Shown here piece by piece: positions 25,888-34,451 of a stretch of DNA of 51,467 bases. The DNA is taken from contig JASJDR010000035.1 of NCBI GenBank assembly GCA_030065615.1, positions 1 to 51,467 on the forward strand, given 5' to 3'. The notes below the pieces were generated by a model. The model was not told the DNA's origin and made no database searches. It saw only the letters and a list, made by a program, of their open reading frames with translations. This DNA comes from Xenococcus sp. MO_188.B8. Lineage in GTDB: Bacteria > Cyanobacteriota > Cyanobacteriia > Cyanobacteriales > Xenococcaceae. A program made the position numbers and the translations under genes. Numbering within the stretch: the stretch's first letter is position 1; each line of letters begins with the position of its first letter.

Positions 25888-27033
25888 TTAACCTAAATAG
25901 ATGCCAAGCGATCGCGCTGTTTGAACTAAAAAACCATCGGGATTGATGGGACTAGGACAAACTCCTTGTTGATGGCACTTTTTGATATAGGCGACAACTT
26001 TATCTAAAGGCTGACTTTGTACTTCGCCATTTTGCCAAACTACAAGCTGGTTATAATGTTCTTCAGCAATTAAATCTAAGGCTTTCTTGGCAAAGGCAGC
26101 AGCTAATAGGCGATCGTAAGATGAAGGTGTACCACTGCGTTGAATGTGACCCAAAACTGTCGCTCGAGTTTCAATTTTATCTAAGTTGCAAAATTCAGGC
26201 TTATCAGTCAAACAAAGTTGATGGCTAATCTCGTCAATTTGTTGGGCTAAATAGTCCCCAATATATTTTTCTTTTTCTCCTTGGAGATTTTTGACTCCTT
26301 CAGCAACAATAACGAGAGCAAATTTACGTCCTGATTTGCGTAACTGGGCAATGCGAATACAAATATCATTCATTAAATTAGCATCGATTTGGGGAGTAAG
26401 TTCGGGGATGAGAATAACATCCGCACCGCCAGCGATCCCTGAATGAAGTGCTAAATGACCTGCATCTCTTCCCATAACTTGAACTACCATCGTGCGATCA
26501 TGACTGGCAGCAGTAAAGGTGAGATTGTAGAGGGCAGATGTTACTGTATCTACGGCCGTACGGAATCCAATCGATCTTTCAGTAAAGGGCACATCGTTAT
26601 CGATGGTTTTAGGAATTGCAATGATATTCCATTGTCCCTGTTGTGCTAGATCGTAGATAATATCTAAACTGCCATCTCCCCCCACCGCAATTAGGGCATC
26701 GAGTTCTAAATCTTTATAGCCTTGAATAATAGTCTGGGCGATCGCCTTATCGCCCGTATTCCCTTTACTCAAAGAACCTAAGATACTCCCACTGAGAAAT
26801 TGCAGAATATCAATTCCCTGTAACAATCCTGGTAGATTGTAACCATATTCTTGTAGTCTTAAATCTTCCGCTTGCCATGTTCCTTGCTCTAGTTTCAGAA
26901 AACCCTCTGTTCCATAGGGAATGCCATATACTTCCCATCCTTTGTGGCTGGCACATTTAACTACTGCCCGAATAATTGCATTTAAGCCAGGACAGTCGCC
27001 ACCACTGGTCAGAATTCCAATTCTCTTATTCAT
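25888..27033 (-). CDS. pfkA: 6-phosphofructokinase
   Basis: This cytoplasmic glycolytic enzyme phosphorylates fructose 6-phosphate to fructose 1,6-bisphosphate. The 381 residues include [17 protein letters not shown] at the start, GGDGS for the phosphate donor, the catalytic PKTIDND, and [10 protein letters not shown]. Gly at the position after GGD (GGDGS, not GGDD) points to ATP rather than pyrophosphate as donor, while the Lys in PKTIDND is the form of the long (group III type) bacterial enzymes. A two-copy 25-bp tandem repeat lies just upstream of the start. The gene leads into the DUF3611 gene. Confidence 0.93.
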   Translation of the reverse strand: MNKRIGILTSGGDCPGLNAIIRAVVKCASHKGWEVYGIPYGTEGFLKLEQGTWQAEDLRLQEYGYNLPGLLQGIDILQFLSGSILGSLSKGNTGDKAIAQTIIQGYKDLELDALIAVGGDGSLDIIYDLAQQGQWNIIAIPKTIDNDVPFTERSIGFRTAVDTVTSALYNLTFTAASHDRTMVVQVMGRDAGHLALHSGIAGGADVILIPELTPQIDANLMNDICIRIAQLRKSGRKFALVIVAEGVKNLQGEKEKYIGDYLAQQIDEISHQLCLTDKPEFCNLDKIETRATVLGHIQRSGTPSSYDRLLAAAFAKKALDLIAEEHYNQLVVWQNGEVQSQPLDKVVAYIKKCHQQGVCPSPINPDGFLVQTARSLGIYLG

Positions 27034-27034
27034 T

Positions 27035-27084
27035 TGTCATAACCAAATTACTGTACCATTGTCATAACCAAATTACTGTACCAT
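27035..27084. repeat. Perfect 25-bp tandem duplication upstream of pfkA
   Basis: Two identical 25-bp units (27035-27059 and 27060-27084) each contain GTCATAACCAAATTACTGT. They lie directly upstream of the pfkA start codon and downstream of the DHOD-like gene, where a promoter or leader would be expected. Perfect identity suggests a recent slippage event. Confidence 0.9.
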
Positions 27085-27093
27085 GCTACTTTC

Positions 27094-28104
27094 CTACCTT
27101 ATTACTGTGGGTTGATAGGTTTGTACCGCTTGAAGATATTGCACTCGTTCAAAAACACTAGGATCGGGACAATTAAGTTGACTCATTCTGCCCTGTAAAT
27201 CAGCGATCGCATTGTAATTTTTGACTTCTAACCACTCAACTAAATCTTTTTCAATGTCCTGAAGTTGTTCAATGCCTTCACTTAACAACACACTAACTAA
27301 CATAGTGACCTTAGCGCCTACCAGCATCATTTTGATGACATCATGGGCGGTACGAATCCCGCTAGTAGCGGCAAAATCAATAGGAATGGTGCGATACAAA
27401 ATAGCAATCCAGCGCATCGGTAAGCGGATTTCCCGAGAACTACTAAGAAATAAATTAGGAGTTATTTCTAAAGTTTCTAGATCAATATCTGGTTGATAAA
27501 ATCGATTAAATAATACTAAGCCCTTGGCTCCTGCATCGCTTAAACGTTTTGCCATATTTGCCATATTGCTGAAAAAGGGACTCAGTTTCACTGCTACTGG
27601 AATCTTGACGCTAGAAGTAATAGTGCGCGCGATATCAAGATAAGTTTGTTCTACTCGTGCTCCAGTCATTTCGCTATCTGTCGGAACGTAATATATATTT
27701 AGTTCCAAGGCATCGGCACCAGCTTGTTCTATCTTGCGGGCATAATCAACCCAAGTACCAACGGGGGAACTATTGAGACTAGCAATAATGGGAATATCGA
27801 CCATCTCTTTGGCACGACGAATATGATCCAGATAAGCTTGGGAATCAACATGGAAAATTTTTTGTTCAGGAGAGGGGGCTGTCGCTTCGGGGGAACTTTG
27901 CGCCCCCTGGGAGAGATTATGATAGACAGCGTACCGTTCTTCTAATAATTGTTCTTCAAATAGGGAATGTAATACTACCGCCGCTGCGCCAGCATCTTCC
28001 ATCCGTTTAATATTATCGATATCTTCGGTTAAAGGTGCCGCTGCACCCACTACTAAAGGCGATCGCAAGTTCAATCCGAGATAAGTTGTAGATAAATCCA
28101 CCAT
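27094..28104 (-). CDS. Dihydroorotate dehydrogenase-like flavoprotein
   Basis: The 336 residues form a TIM-barrel FMN protein related to dihydroorotate dehydrogenase. Landmarks are the start VDLSTTYLGLNLRSPLVVGA, the conserved IIASLNSSPVGTWVDYA, LELNIYYVP, the phosphate-binding PVAVKLSPFFSN, and FAATSGIRTAHDVIKMMLVGAKV near the end. It differs from classic PyrD in the active-site region and belongs to the 'DHOD-like' group common in cyanobacteria, whose substrate is uncertain. The gene runs in the same direction as pfkA, 60 bases upstream of it. Confidence 0.82.
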   Translation of the reverse strand: MVDLSTTYLGLNLRSPLVVGAAAPLTEDIDNIKRMEDAGAAAVVLHSLFEEQLLEERYAVYHNLSQGAQSSPEATAPSPEQKIFHVDSQAYLDHIRRAKEMVDIPIIASLNSSPVGTWVDYARKIEQAGADALELNIYYVPTDSEMTGARVEQTYLDIARTITSSVKIPVAVKLSPFFSNMANMAKRLSDAGAKGLVLFNRFYQPDIDLETLEITPNLFLSSSREIRLPMRWIAILYRTIPIDFAATSGIRTAHDVIKMMLVGAKVTMLVSVLLSEGIEQLQDIEKDLVEWLEVKNYNAIADLQGRMSQLNCPDPSVFERVQYLQAVQTYQPTVIR

Positions 28105-28285
28105 TTGCTAACCTCCCTCAATTACTTTTCAAATTAAGGCTTACTGTTAGATTAAGGAAATTGTTTGAGGATATTGTGAGGAAGTTGATTAGTTTTCAGT
28201 TATCAGATTTAGTAATAGCCAAATAAACTTGTAATTAATCTATTATTTTGGGTTGAATTTTTCTTTAGTAAACAGGGGTTGACAA

Positions 28286-28351
28286 AGGGCGATCTGCGAA
28301 GCTGTCACTGCGCGGTCTCGCAAAGCGAGGCGCTACGCGGTCGCTAATGGT
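28286..28351. repeat. GC-rich palindromic intergenic repeat
   Basis: This segment reads GGGCGATCTGCGAAGCTGTC onward, with CGCGGTCTCGCAAAGCGAGG and GCTACGCGGTCGC in sequence. It is strongly GC-rich in an AT-rich spacer and can fold into stems (for example CTCGC aaa GCGAG). Its style is that of dispersed cyanobacterial intergenic repeats, and it resembles the segments at about 4776-4990, 35808-35900 and 51310-51355. Confidence 0.6.
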
Positions 28352-28538
28352 ATTTTAATCTTAATTATTCATAATGGAAATGGTGACTCTCGTAGATAAA
28401 CGCCACTATTACCATTATGAAATCAATAATATCATAGGTAAAAGTAAATTCAAAGCATCTCGATTTTAAAATTTTTTGCATCAATAAAAATCAACAAAAA
28501 ACTTTTTTAAATAAAAAATATTTATTTGCACTTTTTAT

Positions 28539-28661
28539 TTAATTTTCAGGAGGGACTATTAACTTTAGTTCTCTGATTAAACTTGGTATTTCATGTTGAA
28601 TAACATCCCAAATAATATTGAGGTTAATATCATCATATTCCTGAACTAAACGATTGCGCAT
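28539..28661 (-). pseudogene. Decayed HepT-like toxin, C-terminal remnant
   Basis: From ATG 28661 the frame encodes 40 residues, MRNRLVQEYDDINLNIIWDV and so on, which is the C-terminal third of a HepT/DUF86 protein. The catalytic R-x4-H is damaged: His has become Gln (RNRLVQEY). A TAG lies directly before the ATG, and recognisable upstream sequence (AAAKISATF) is in another frame. So the gene is dead. No MntA partner remains. Confidence 0.75.
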
Positions 28662-28979
28662 CTACGATTAAAATATTATCATTACACGAATAAATGTTGC
28701 AGAGATTTTAGCGGCAGCCGAGTAACTGTCAATTGAAGATAGAGTACTTAATTCGCATTTTGCAAATATTAGCAGACACAAGCAATCCTTTTAGAATCAA
28801 TATAAACTTATGTAACATTATGAGCTTTCTTCATAAGTTCCTCACAATCTTTACCTAACTTTTATATAGAGGTATGACCATTATCCTCTCAACTACACAA
28901 TTTACTGATACTGGAAGATTTTGATTGGCTAACTTGTTATTTACTCGATTAATTTGATTAAGTTCAAGAGGAATGAAAA

Positions 28980-29234
28980 ATGAGTTTAGGAACTTACGAG
29001 AAAGAAGTAGCCCACCTAGGAGAAACCCAAGGTGTTAAAGATCACGATCACGATATGGTTCACGATCTGAGTCGCAGACTAGATGCCCTATGGCGTTATG
29101 ACCAATATATTGCTAATGCTGAAGGGTATGAGTCAGTACAAGCCTTTTGGATAAGGGTGAAAGAACAAGAAAAAGAGAACATAGTAGAGTTAAAGAGACT
29201 ACTCTCGGAACATATAAGAATCGGTGATTTCTAA
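28980..29234 (+). CDS. Small conserved-looking protein of unknown function
   Basis: The 84 residues begin MSLGTYEKEVAHLGETQGVK and continue with DHDHDMVHDLSRRLDALWRYDQYIANAEG. They end with a charged helix (KEQEKENIVELKRLLSEHI). The protein is hydrophilic and helical, with a run of His and Asp (DHDHDMVHD) that could bind a metal; that is only a possibility. I recall no named family. AGAGGAAT precedes the ATG by about 5 bases. It stands alone between the HepT remnant and the ABC/CHAT operon. Confidence 0.6.
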   Translation: MSLGTYEKEVAHLGETQGVKDHDHDMVHDLSRRLDALWRYDQYIANAEGYESVQAFWIRVKEQEKENIVELKRLLSEHIRIGDF

Positions 29235-29465
29235 GGGTGTTTTGTTCCAAAGGTCGAAGGTAAAGATCAACCTATCGAAGAAGGCTGATCCCAAAGCAGA
29301 TTTCTTAAAGAGAGTGTATTTTGCTGACTTCGGTTTTTTTGTACCAGACAATTTCTTATACAGTTTTTTAGGGTCTGCAAGGAACTTTAACCTGATAGCA
29401 TAAGGGATCGGCTTTTAGAATAGGGCAAGGATAAGTTACTGAATTAATTCATCGTAAGTCATGAA

Positions 29466-30836
29466 ATGAATGGTGCTGACCCTAAAACAAAAGCATCCAA
29501 AATTCAAAAACTGGTTGCCGATGGTGATCTTGATGAAGCCACAAAGCAACTTATAGATTTTGCTGAAGATTTTTCTTTTAAAAGAGAATTAAAGCGAGAA
29601 AGTGTCGCTATTGCTGGTCAATACGTTTCTTTAAGTGAAGAAAAACGGATTTATGGGCTAACAGAATTTACCTACAATAAAATTAATCAACTGAGAGACC
29701 ACGTTTTACAGCTACTCGATCATATCGTAGATGAGTTTAATCAAACAAACATAGATGTATATAAAAAAGAGACTGTTGATAGTTTACAGACAGATTCTCA
29801 TCCCCAAACTAATGAAAAATTTCCTGGAAAGATTGAGGAAGAAGACGAGAAAATAAATCGATATGAGTTAGCGAAAGAAATTTGGGAGCTAATCCAGATA
29901 ATACCTCCTACTTCAATTGTATTTGAAGGTACAGGAATTTCTAAAACCTATAAAAGTAAAGCAATCTCATTTACACTACATCCACTCGATCTAAGTTTAA
30001 AACTCGGTGAGATAACAGCAGTCGTCGGCGAAAATGGTCATGGCAAAACGACTCTCCTAAGAATAGTTGCTGGAGACCTGTTAAGTAGCACAGGAGAGCT
30101 AAAATACCCCTATTTAACTTTGAATGGGAAAACCGATTGGTATTCTATTAAGCAGCAAACCGCTTATATTCCCCAAGCATTACCATGGTGGAGGGGCTTG
30201 TTATTGGAAAACCTCAATTTTGCGGCATCAATTCATGGAATTACTAGACAAGATAATGAAGATATAGTCAATAGAATTGTCACTCGTTTAAGGCTAGATG
30301 AGTATAGAAAAGCAACTTGGCATGAAATATCGAGCGGTTATAGGACGCGATTTGCCTTAGCTAAGGCACTGATTTGTAAACCTAAACTTGTTATTTTAGA
30401 TGAACCATTAGGGAATTTGGATATCAACACTCAAGGAGTGTTCTTACGAGATTTGAAGAACTTGACAAATTCTAGTGCTAACCCTATCTCAATTTTAGTT
30501 AGCTCACAACATCTGTACCAACTCGAAAGCATTGCCGACAATATTATTTTTCTCAAAGATGGTCAAGCTATGTATAGTGGTTCAGTTAAAGATTTTGGCA
30601 AAAATAGAAATGTAAATTCTTATGAAATAGCTTGTGATTTATCAAAGGAAGAACTAGTTGATTTATTACAGTCAATCAACTGTATCAGAATTGAAGAAGT
30701 GGGGATGAATTTTATTGTTAATATTCCTAGGGAAGTCACAACAAATCAACTGCTAAGTATTTTCGCAGAGCATAATATTTCTTTGAAATACTTTAGAGAT
30801 ATTAGTCAATCCACTCGCAAATTGTTTGAGTTTTAA
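29466..30836 (+). CDS. ABC ATPase with N-terminal effector-associated-like domain
   Basis: The 456 residues have two parts. Residues about 10-90 (IQKLVADGDLDEATKQLIDF ... NQLRDHVLQLLDHI) resemble the helical effector-associated domain EAD11, which mediates like-with-like recruitment in conflict systems. A linker follows, then an ABC ATPase at about 150-385: Walker A GENGHGKTT (188-196), Q-loop YIPQ, signature ISSGY instead of LSGGQ (about 288-292), Walker B LVILDEP and H-loop His349 (SSQHL). The degenerate signature may slow or alter hydrolysis. The C-terminal 70 residues are of the kind seen in drug or lipid exporters. It starts an operon with a membrane protein 2 bases downstream and a CHAT protease overlapping that, so it likely powers or gates the complex. 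Confidence 0.82.
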   Translation: MNGADPKTKASKIQKLVADGDLDEATKQLIDFAEDFSFKRELKRESVAIAGQYVSLSEEKRIYGLTEFTYNKINQLRDHVLQLLDHIVDEFNQTNIDVYKKETVDSLQTDSHPQTNEKFPGKIEEEDEKINRYELAKEIWELIQIIPPTSIVFEGTGISKTYKSKAISFTLHPLDLSLKLGEITAVVGENGHGKTTLLRIVAGDLLSSTGELKYPYLTLNGKTDWYSIKQQTAYIPQALPWWRGLLLENLNFAASIHGITRQDNEDIVNRIVTRLRLDEYRKATWHEISSGYRTRFALAKALICKPKLVILDEPLGNLDINTQGVFLRDLKNLTNSSANPISILVSSQHLYQLESIADNIIFLKDGQAMYSGSVKDFGKNRNVNSYEIACDLSKEELVDLLQSINCIRIEEVGMNFIVNIPREVTTNQLLSIFAEHNISLKYFRDISQSTRKLFEF

Positions 30837-30838
30837 TT

Positions 30839-32464
30839 ATGTTTAAGCAACTAATTTCTATTATTCTAAAATTTAGGTTTCTACAAAGGATAGATCGATA
30901 TTTATTGCTTAAATATCCAAGATTGTGGGCAATGAGGATACATGATGCCTATTATTATGGACTATTAGCAGATTTCTTGATTATTTTCCTTATTATGATT
31001 TTTCCATTTAAGCCACATCATATTCAATACATATGGACAGCAGGGATTATGGTTTTGGCTATTGATATAACTCTGCTAATTTATATCAGTACAAAACAAA
31101 GATATGACATAGAAAAGCAATATGGTAATACAAGTAAGAATAAAGGTTATTTGGAAATAATAGGTTACATGGCTTGTATAATTATTTTAATTTCACCTAC
31201 CCTAATATTTCCTTGGACAATAAGAGCTAAAGCTTCATTATCGGGGATAACTCAACAAGAATTAATTGCTGATATAGTAACACTACAAGCAGTAAGAGAA
31301 AACTTGGCCTTTAGCTATATTTGTTCTTTAGACTTTACACCACAAGACGATTGTCTTAAAAAAGGATGGAAACAGCTAGAAAAAAGAGACTTTAAACGTA
31401 TAAGAGATGACCCTTGGAAAGCTCTTGAAAAATCCCTAGATTTTTTAACAAAAATGCAAGCAGAAGGAGATAGTGAAGAAAAATCTGTTGATTTAGAGAC
31501 ATGTCTCGATCCTTTGAGCATTAAATTTATTGAGATAGTAGATGATAACTTACTTTCAGAATTTGATAAATCACTGAACATCAGCAGTTCTGTATCAACA
31601 AAAATAATAAAAGATATTAATAACCTGGTTATGTGGCTTAAAGAAGGTAACCCTGAAAGTTATAAGATAATCTTTAAAAAAATCATAAAGTATGAAGGTA
31701 TTAACATTGACGATAAAGACAAAGCGTCACAACACCTACTATCTCTGGTTATTCCTTTATCTGAATATAAAAATCTACCTGATGATTCCGATAAAAAAGA
31801 AAAAACTATTGGACAAATTTTCACGATAAAAGGGAAAGGTTATGTTGCTGGAACACCTTATTATCTTAATCTTGTAAAAAACTACAATCTTATATATTTA
31901 CCATTTAAATTGTTAGTGTTGTTTCTTAACTTTCATATTTTAGTCTTATTTTATTTGCCTTTATGCTTGTTTTTAGGGCAATCTGTGAAGAAAAATTTTA
32001 GCTGTATAATTATCTATTTGTGGGGCATTTGTATATGGTTTATTTATTTTTTTAAACCCCGTCCCAATTATCGTTTTTATAATGAATGGTTTATTGATTA
32101 TTTGACTGCATCACTTTTGGAGACTTCTTTGTGGACTTTATGCATATTAATTATAATCTTAAGTTGGATTTTATTAGATAAATGGCTCAATAAAGAATCA
32201 AGATACTCACTTTGTATGGAATTTCTATTATCCATGTTGCCATTAATATTAGTTGTTTTAATCTATAGCTCAATTTTGCATTTATACTTGCATTTATACT
32301 TAACTGGATTTAGAGAATTTTTACCTTTACCCTTGGATGATAAAGTCGATCAACAAATCCTTTTCAGCTCATTTTTAATTATTGCTCTTTTATCATATTT
32401 TCCTCTCATTACTTATCTCAAAGGAGAATTTATTAAACTTTTATCTTTACCTGAAGAACAATGA
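30839..32464 (+). CDS. Polytopic membrane protein, candidate permease of the ABC/CHAT operon
   Basis: This 541-residue protein has about eight hydrophobic segments. Three lie near the N-terminus (about 45-63, 67-85 and 108-128). After a hydrophilic region of over 200 residues (about 130-345, Lys/Asp/Glu-rich, probably on one side of the membrane) come five more between about 350 and 530 (for example LLVLFLNFHILVLFYLPLCL). It has no signal peptide and no domain I recognise. The gene starts 2 bases after the ABC ATPase stop and ends inside the ATGA overlap with the CHAT gene, so tight co-translation is expected. This layout suggests the membrane half of an ABC-type complex, with the large loop as a sensor or partner-binding domain (inference). 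Confidence 0.7.
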   Translation: MFKQLISIILKFRFLQRIDRYLLLKYPRLWAMRIHDAYYYGLLADFLIIFLIMIFPFKPHHIQYIWTAGIMVLAIDITLLIYISTKQRYDIEKQYGNTSKNKGYLEIIGYMACIIILISPTLIFPWTIRAKASLSGITQQELIADIVTLQAVRENLAFSYICSLDFTPQDDCLKKGWKQLEKRDFKRIRDDPWKALEKSLDFLTKMQAEGDSEEKSVDLETCLDPLSIKFIEIVDDNLLSEFDKSLNISSSVSTKIIKDINNLVMWLKEGNPESYKIIFKKIIKYEGINIDDKDKASQHLLSLVIPLSEYKNLPDDSDKKEKTIGQIFTIKGKGYVAGTPYYLNLVKNYNLIYLPFKLLVLFLNFHILVLFYLPLCLFLGQSVKKNFSCIIIYLWGICIWFIYFFKPRPNYRFYNEWFIDYLTASLLETSLWTLCILIIILSWILLDKWLNKESRYSLCMEFLLSMLPLILVVLIYSSILHLYLHLYLTGFREFLPLPLDDKVDQQILFSSFLIIALLSYFPLITYLKGEFIKLLSLPEEQ

Positions 32465-33324
32465 GAATGGAATTAGCAAATGTCAAAAATTTAATCCAGC
32501 AGGGGGACTTGCAAAATGCGATTATCTACCTGATTGAAATCGCTAATCAGTATTCATCTCGCTTTCATAACGAAGTTATCTTACACGCTGCTAATTTAAA
32601 GCAACTTCAGGAAAACGAACGTAAAGGAATCCTTAGCACAGAAGAAATCAGGCGAGAGAAAAATCGTATTACATACGCCCTTCTAGATTTAATTAATGCA
32701 ATTGACCAAGAAATTGCAACCAAAGAAAATGCTATTAGTCCATCCGATCCGAAAAGCAATGATAAGATTATCAAAATCCTTTTTCTAGCTGCCAATTCTT
32801 CAGATACCACTCGTCTGAGATTAGATAAAGAGAGTAGAGCAATCGATCGCGCTTTGCGCCAATCAGAATTCCGCGATAAATTTGAGATTGAGCAACACTG
32901 GGCAGTTCGCGTCACTGACTTACAAGGACTTCTCTTGCGCTACAAACCAGATATTGTTCATTTTAGCGGTCATGGAAGTTCAGCTAGTGAAATTATCTTA
33001 GAAGACGATTCTGGCAACAGCCATCCCGTTTCAGTGAGAGCCTTGAGCCAACTGTTTTCTATACTCAAAGATAATATTCACTGCGTCGTCCTAAATGCCT
33101 GTTATTCAGAACCACAAGCCCAAGCAATTGCCCAACACATTGAGAGTGTCGTGGGAATGTCCAAAGCAATTACAGACCAAGCAGCCATCAGCTTTGCCAC
33201 GTCATTTTATCAGGCATTAGGGTATGGTCACGATATCAAAACTGCCTTTGATTTAGGCTGCGTGCAAATTGATATGGAAAACTTAGACGAGCAAGATACA
33301 CCCAAATTGCTCACTCTAAGCTAG
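32461..33324 (+). CDS. CHAT (caspase-like) protease with N-terminal effector-associated domain
   Basis: The 287 residues begin with a helical domain (about 6-84: VKNLIQQGDLQNAIIYLIEI ... NRITYALLDLINAI) of EAD11 type, the same kind as in the ABC protein two genes upstream. A linker leads to the CHAT protease at about 103-275: IKILFLAAN at its start, DIVHFSGHGS with catalytic H171, and CVVLNACYSE with catalytic C214. Both catalytic residues are intact. CHAT proteases are activated by upstream sensors and cut partner proteins. The ATG overlaps the previous stop as ATGA. The matching EADs argue that it is recruited to the ABC complex. The substrate is unknown and no gasdermin-like gene is adjacent. 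Confidence 0.85.
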   Translation: MRMELANVKNLIQQGDLQNAIIYLIEIANQYSSRFHNEVILHAANLKQLQENERKGILSTEEIRREKNRITYALLDLINAIDQEIATKENAISPSDPKSNDKIIKILFLAANSSDTTRLRLDKESRAIDRALRQSEFRDKFEIEQHWAVRVTDLQGLLLRYKPDIVHFSGHGSSASEIILEDDSGNSHPVSVRALSQLFSILKDNIHCVVLNACYSEPQAQAIAQHIESVVGMSKAITDQAAISFATSFYQALGYGHDIKTAFDLGCVQIDMENLDEQDTPKLLTLS

Positions 33325-33343
33325 AATTATTAGCTATTGATAC

Positions 33344-33380
33344 AGCGCGATCGCTTTCATAGGAGGTAAGCGCGATCGCC
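33344..33380 (+). terminator. HIP1-containing hairpin after the ABC/CHAT operon
   Basis: Two GCGCGATCGC blocks (near 33345-33354 and 33370-33379) can pair through their self-complementary octamers about 20 bases after the CHAT stop codon. It may act as a terminator, but no clear T-run follows. Confidence 0.35.
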
Positions 33381-33498
33381 TATTAAACTTATCTGAGGAA
33401 GAATGGATTGAGTCGATGCTTCTCTATTAGCGATCGCATGATTGAATCACAGCATGGGATATGATTAATATGGTTGCCTCTTAATCCAAATCAGACCA

Positions 33499-33822
33499 AT
33501 GCCTAGACAACAAATCAGTACAGAGTATATTGCTATAGATCCTGAATATTGTTATGGTAAACCCCGCATTGTGGGAACAAGAATGCCTGTTGCTGCTATT
33601 GCCGAGATGTATTTGGAGATGGGACAATCTCTAGAAGAAATTGCTGTCAAATATGATTTGCCCTTAGCTGCGGTTCATGGAGCAATGGCGTACTACTACG
33701 ATCATCGAGAAGAAATCGACCGTCATAGTCTTGAAACCGAGAAAATTGTTGAAGAAATGAAGCTAAAAACTGCTCCTTCAAAATTCCAAGAAAGGTGGAG
33801 AAAGATTAGGGGTGAAAGATAA
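33499..33822 (+). CDS. DUF433 antitoxin-like protein
   Basis: The 107 residues contain the DUF433 pattern: IDPEYCYGKPRIVGTRMPVAAIAE, then GQSLEEIAVKYDLPLAAVHGAM and an YYYDHREEID tail. It is a small helix-turn-helix-like protein usually paired with a PIN-like DUF5615 gene. Here that gene overlaps by 11 bases downstream. In such pairs the DUF433 protein is thought to be the antitoxin and repressor. A ribosome binding site is not obvious. HIP1 octamers precede the gene. Confidence 0.82.
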   Translation: MPRQQISTEYIAIDPEYCYGKPRIVGTRMPVAAIAEMYLEMGQSLEEIAVKYDLPLAAVHGAMAYYYDHREEIDRHSLETEKIVEEMKLKTAPSKFQERWRKIRGER

Positions 33823-34147
33823 AATTCGCTTTCATCTCGATGAGCAAGTCGATCCTGAAATTTCTATACAACTAGGTCGTCGCGGTATTAATGTCACAAC
33901 AACGGTTGAAGTTGGATTGCGGACTTCTTCTGATGAATCTCAGTTGGATTTTATTCGTCAACAGAAGCGGGTAATTTTTACCCATGACAAAGATTTTCTG
34001 ATTATTGCCAGTCGTACCAGTAATCATCCTGGTATCCTTTACTGCAAGCAGAAAACTCGTTCCCTTGGTGAGATTATTGAAGGCTTGGTTTTGATTTATG
34101 ATTTTTATTCGCCCGAGGAAATGGTTGGGCATGTTGAGTATTTGTGA
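33812..34147 (+). CDS. DUF5615 PIN-like toxin
   Basis: The 111-residue protein has a PIN-like fold with conserved acidic residues in IRFHLDEQVDP near the start and in VIFTHDKDFLIIASRT. DUF5615 proteins are predicted ribonucleases that pair with DUF433 antitoxins. The start overlaps the antitoxin gene by 11 bases. All the usual acidic positions appear present, so this copy is probably active. Toxicity is inferred from family and pairing. Confidence 0.82.
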   Translation: MKDKIRFHLDEQVDPEISIQLGRRGINVTTTVEVGLRTSSDESQLDFIRQQKRVIFTHDKDFLIIASRTSNHPGILYCKQKTRSLGEIIEGLVLIYDFYSPEEMVGHVEYL

Positions 34148-34451
34148 GCGCTCTAATTTTAAAACTATTTTCTATGCTTAGTACTTAAGCATTCACGATC
34201 GCTTTTTCCGAGAAAATTATACAGACGTGATCACTTTCAATCGATAATTCTGTAGAAAATCTGTAGAAAAAAGGTTGGCGTCATACTGAGCATTCTTTCT
34301 CTGAACCCCTTACTGGACAAAGCATATAGAAATTAAATTGGATTTATCGAGCGATCTCTGTTACTCGTTGGATGTCAAAGTAGATAATATTATTTTAAAT
34401 GTTAAATATTTTCATTAAACAAGTCCAGATCTCAAACGTCTAGAGTATATA
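34148..34451. other. Intergenic region before the nucleoside transporter
   Basis: This 304-base spacer contains a short hairpin (TGCTTA..TAAGCA, 34175-34191) that could end the toxin-antitoxin transcript, and a CTGTAGAAAA direct repeat near 34250. I see no gene. Confidence 0.4.

Larger units (their letters stand above)
28105..28979. other. Long spacer with GC-rich repeat and HepT remnant
   Basis: The 875 bases are mostly AT-rich. A GC-rich palindromic repeat is at about 28286-28351, a decayed HepT gene end at 28539-28661 and a diverged continuation of it to about 28760. I saw no other gene. The promoter of the following small gene must be near 28860-28975, where GAGGAAT precedes the ATG. Confidence 0.5.
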
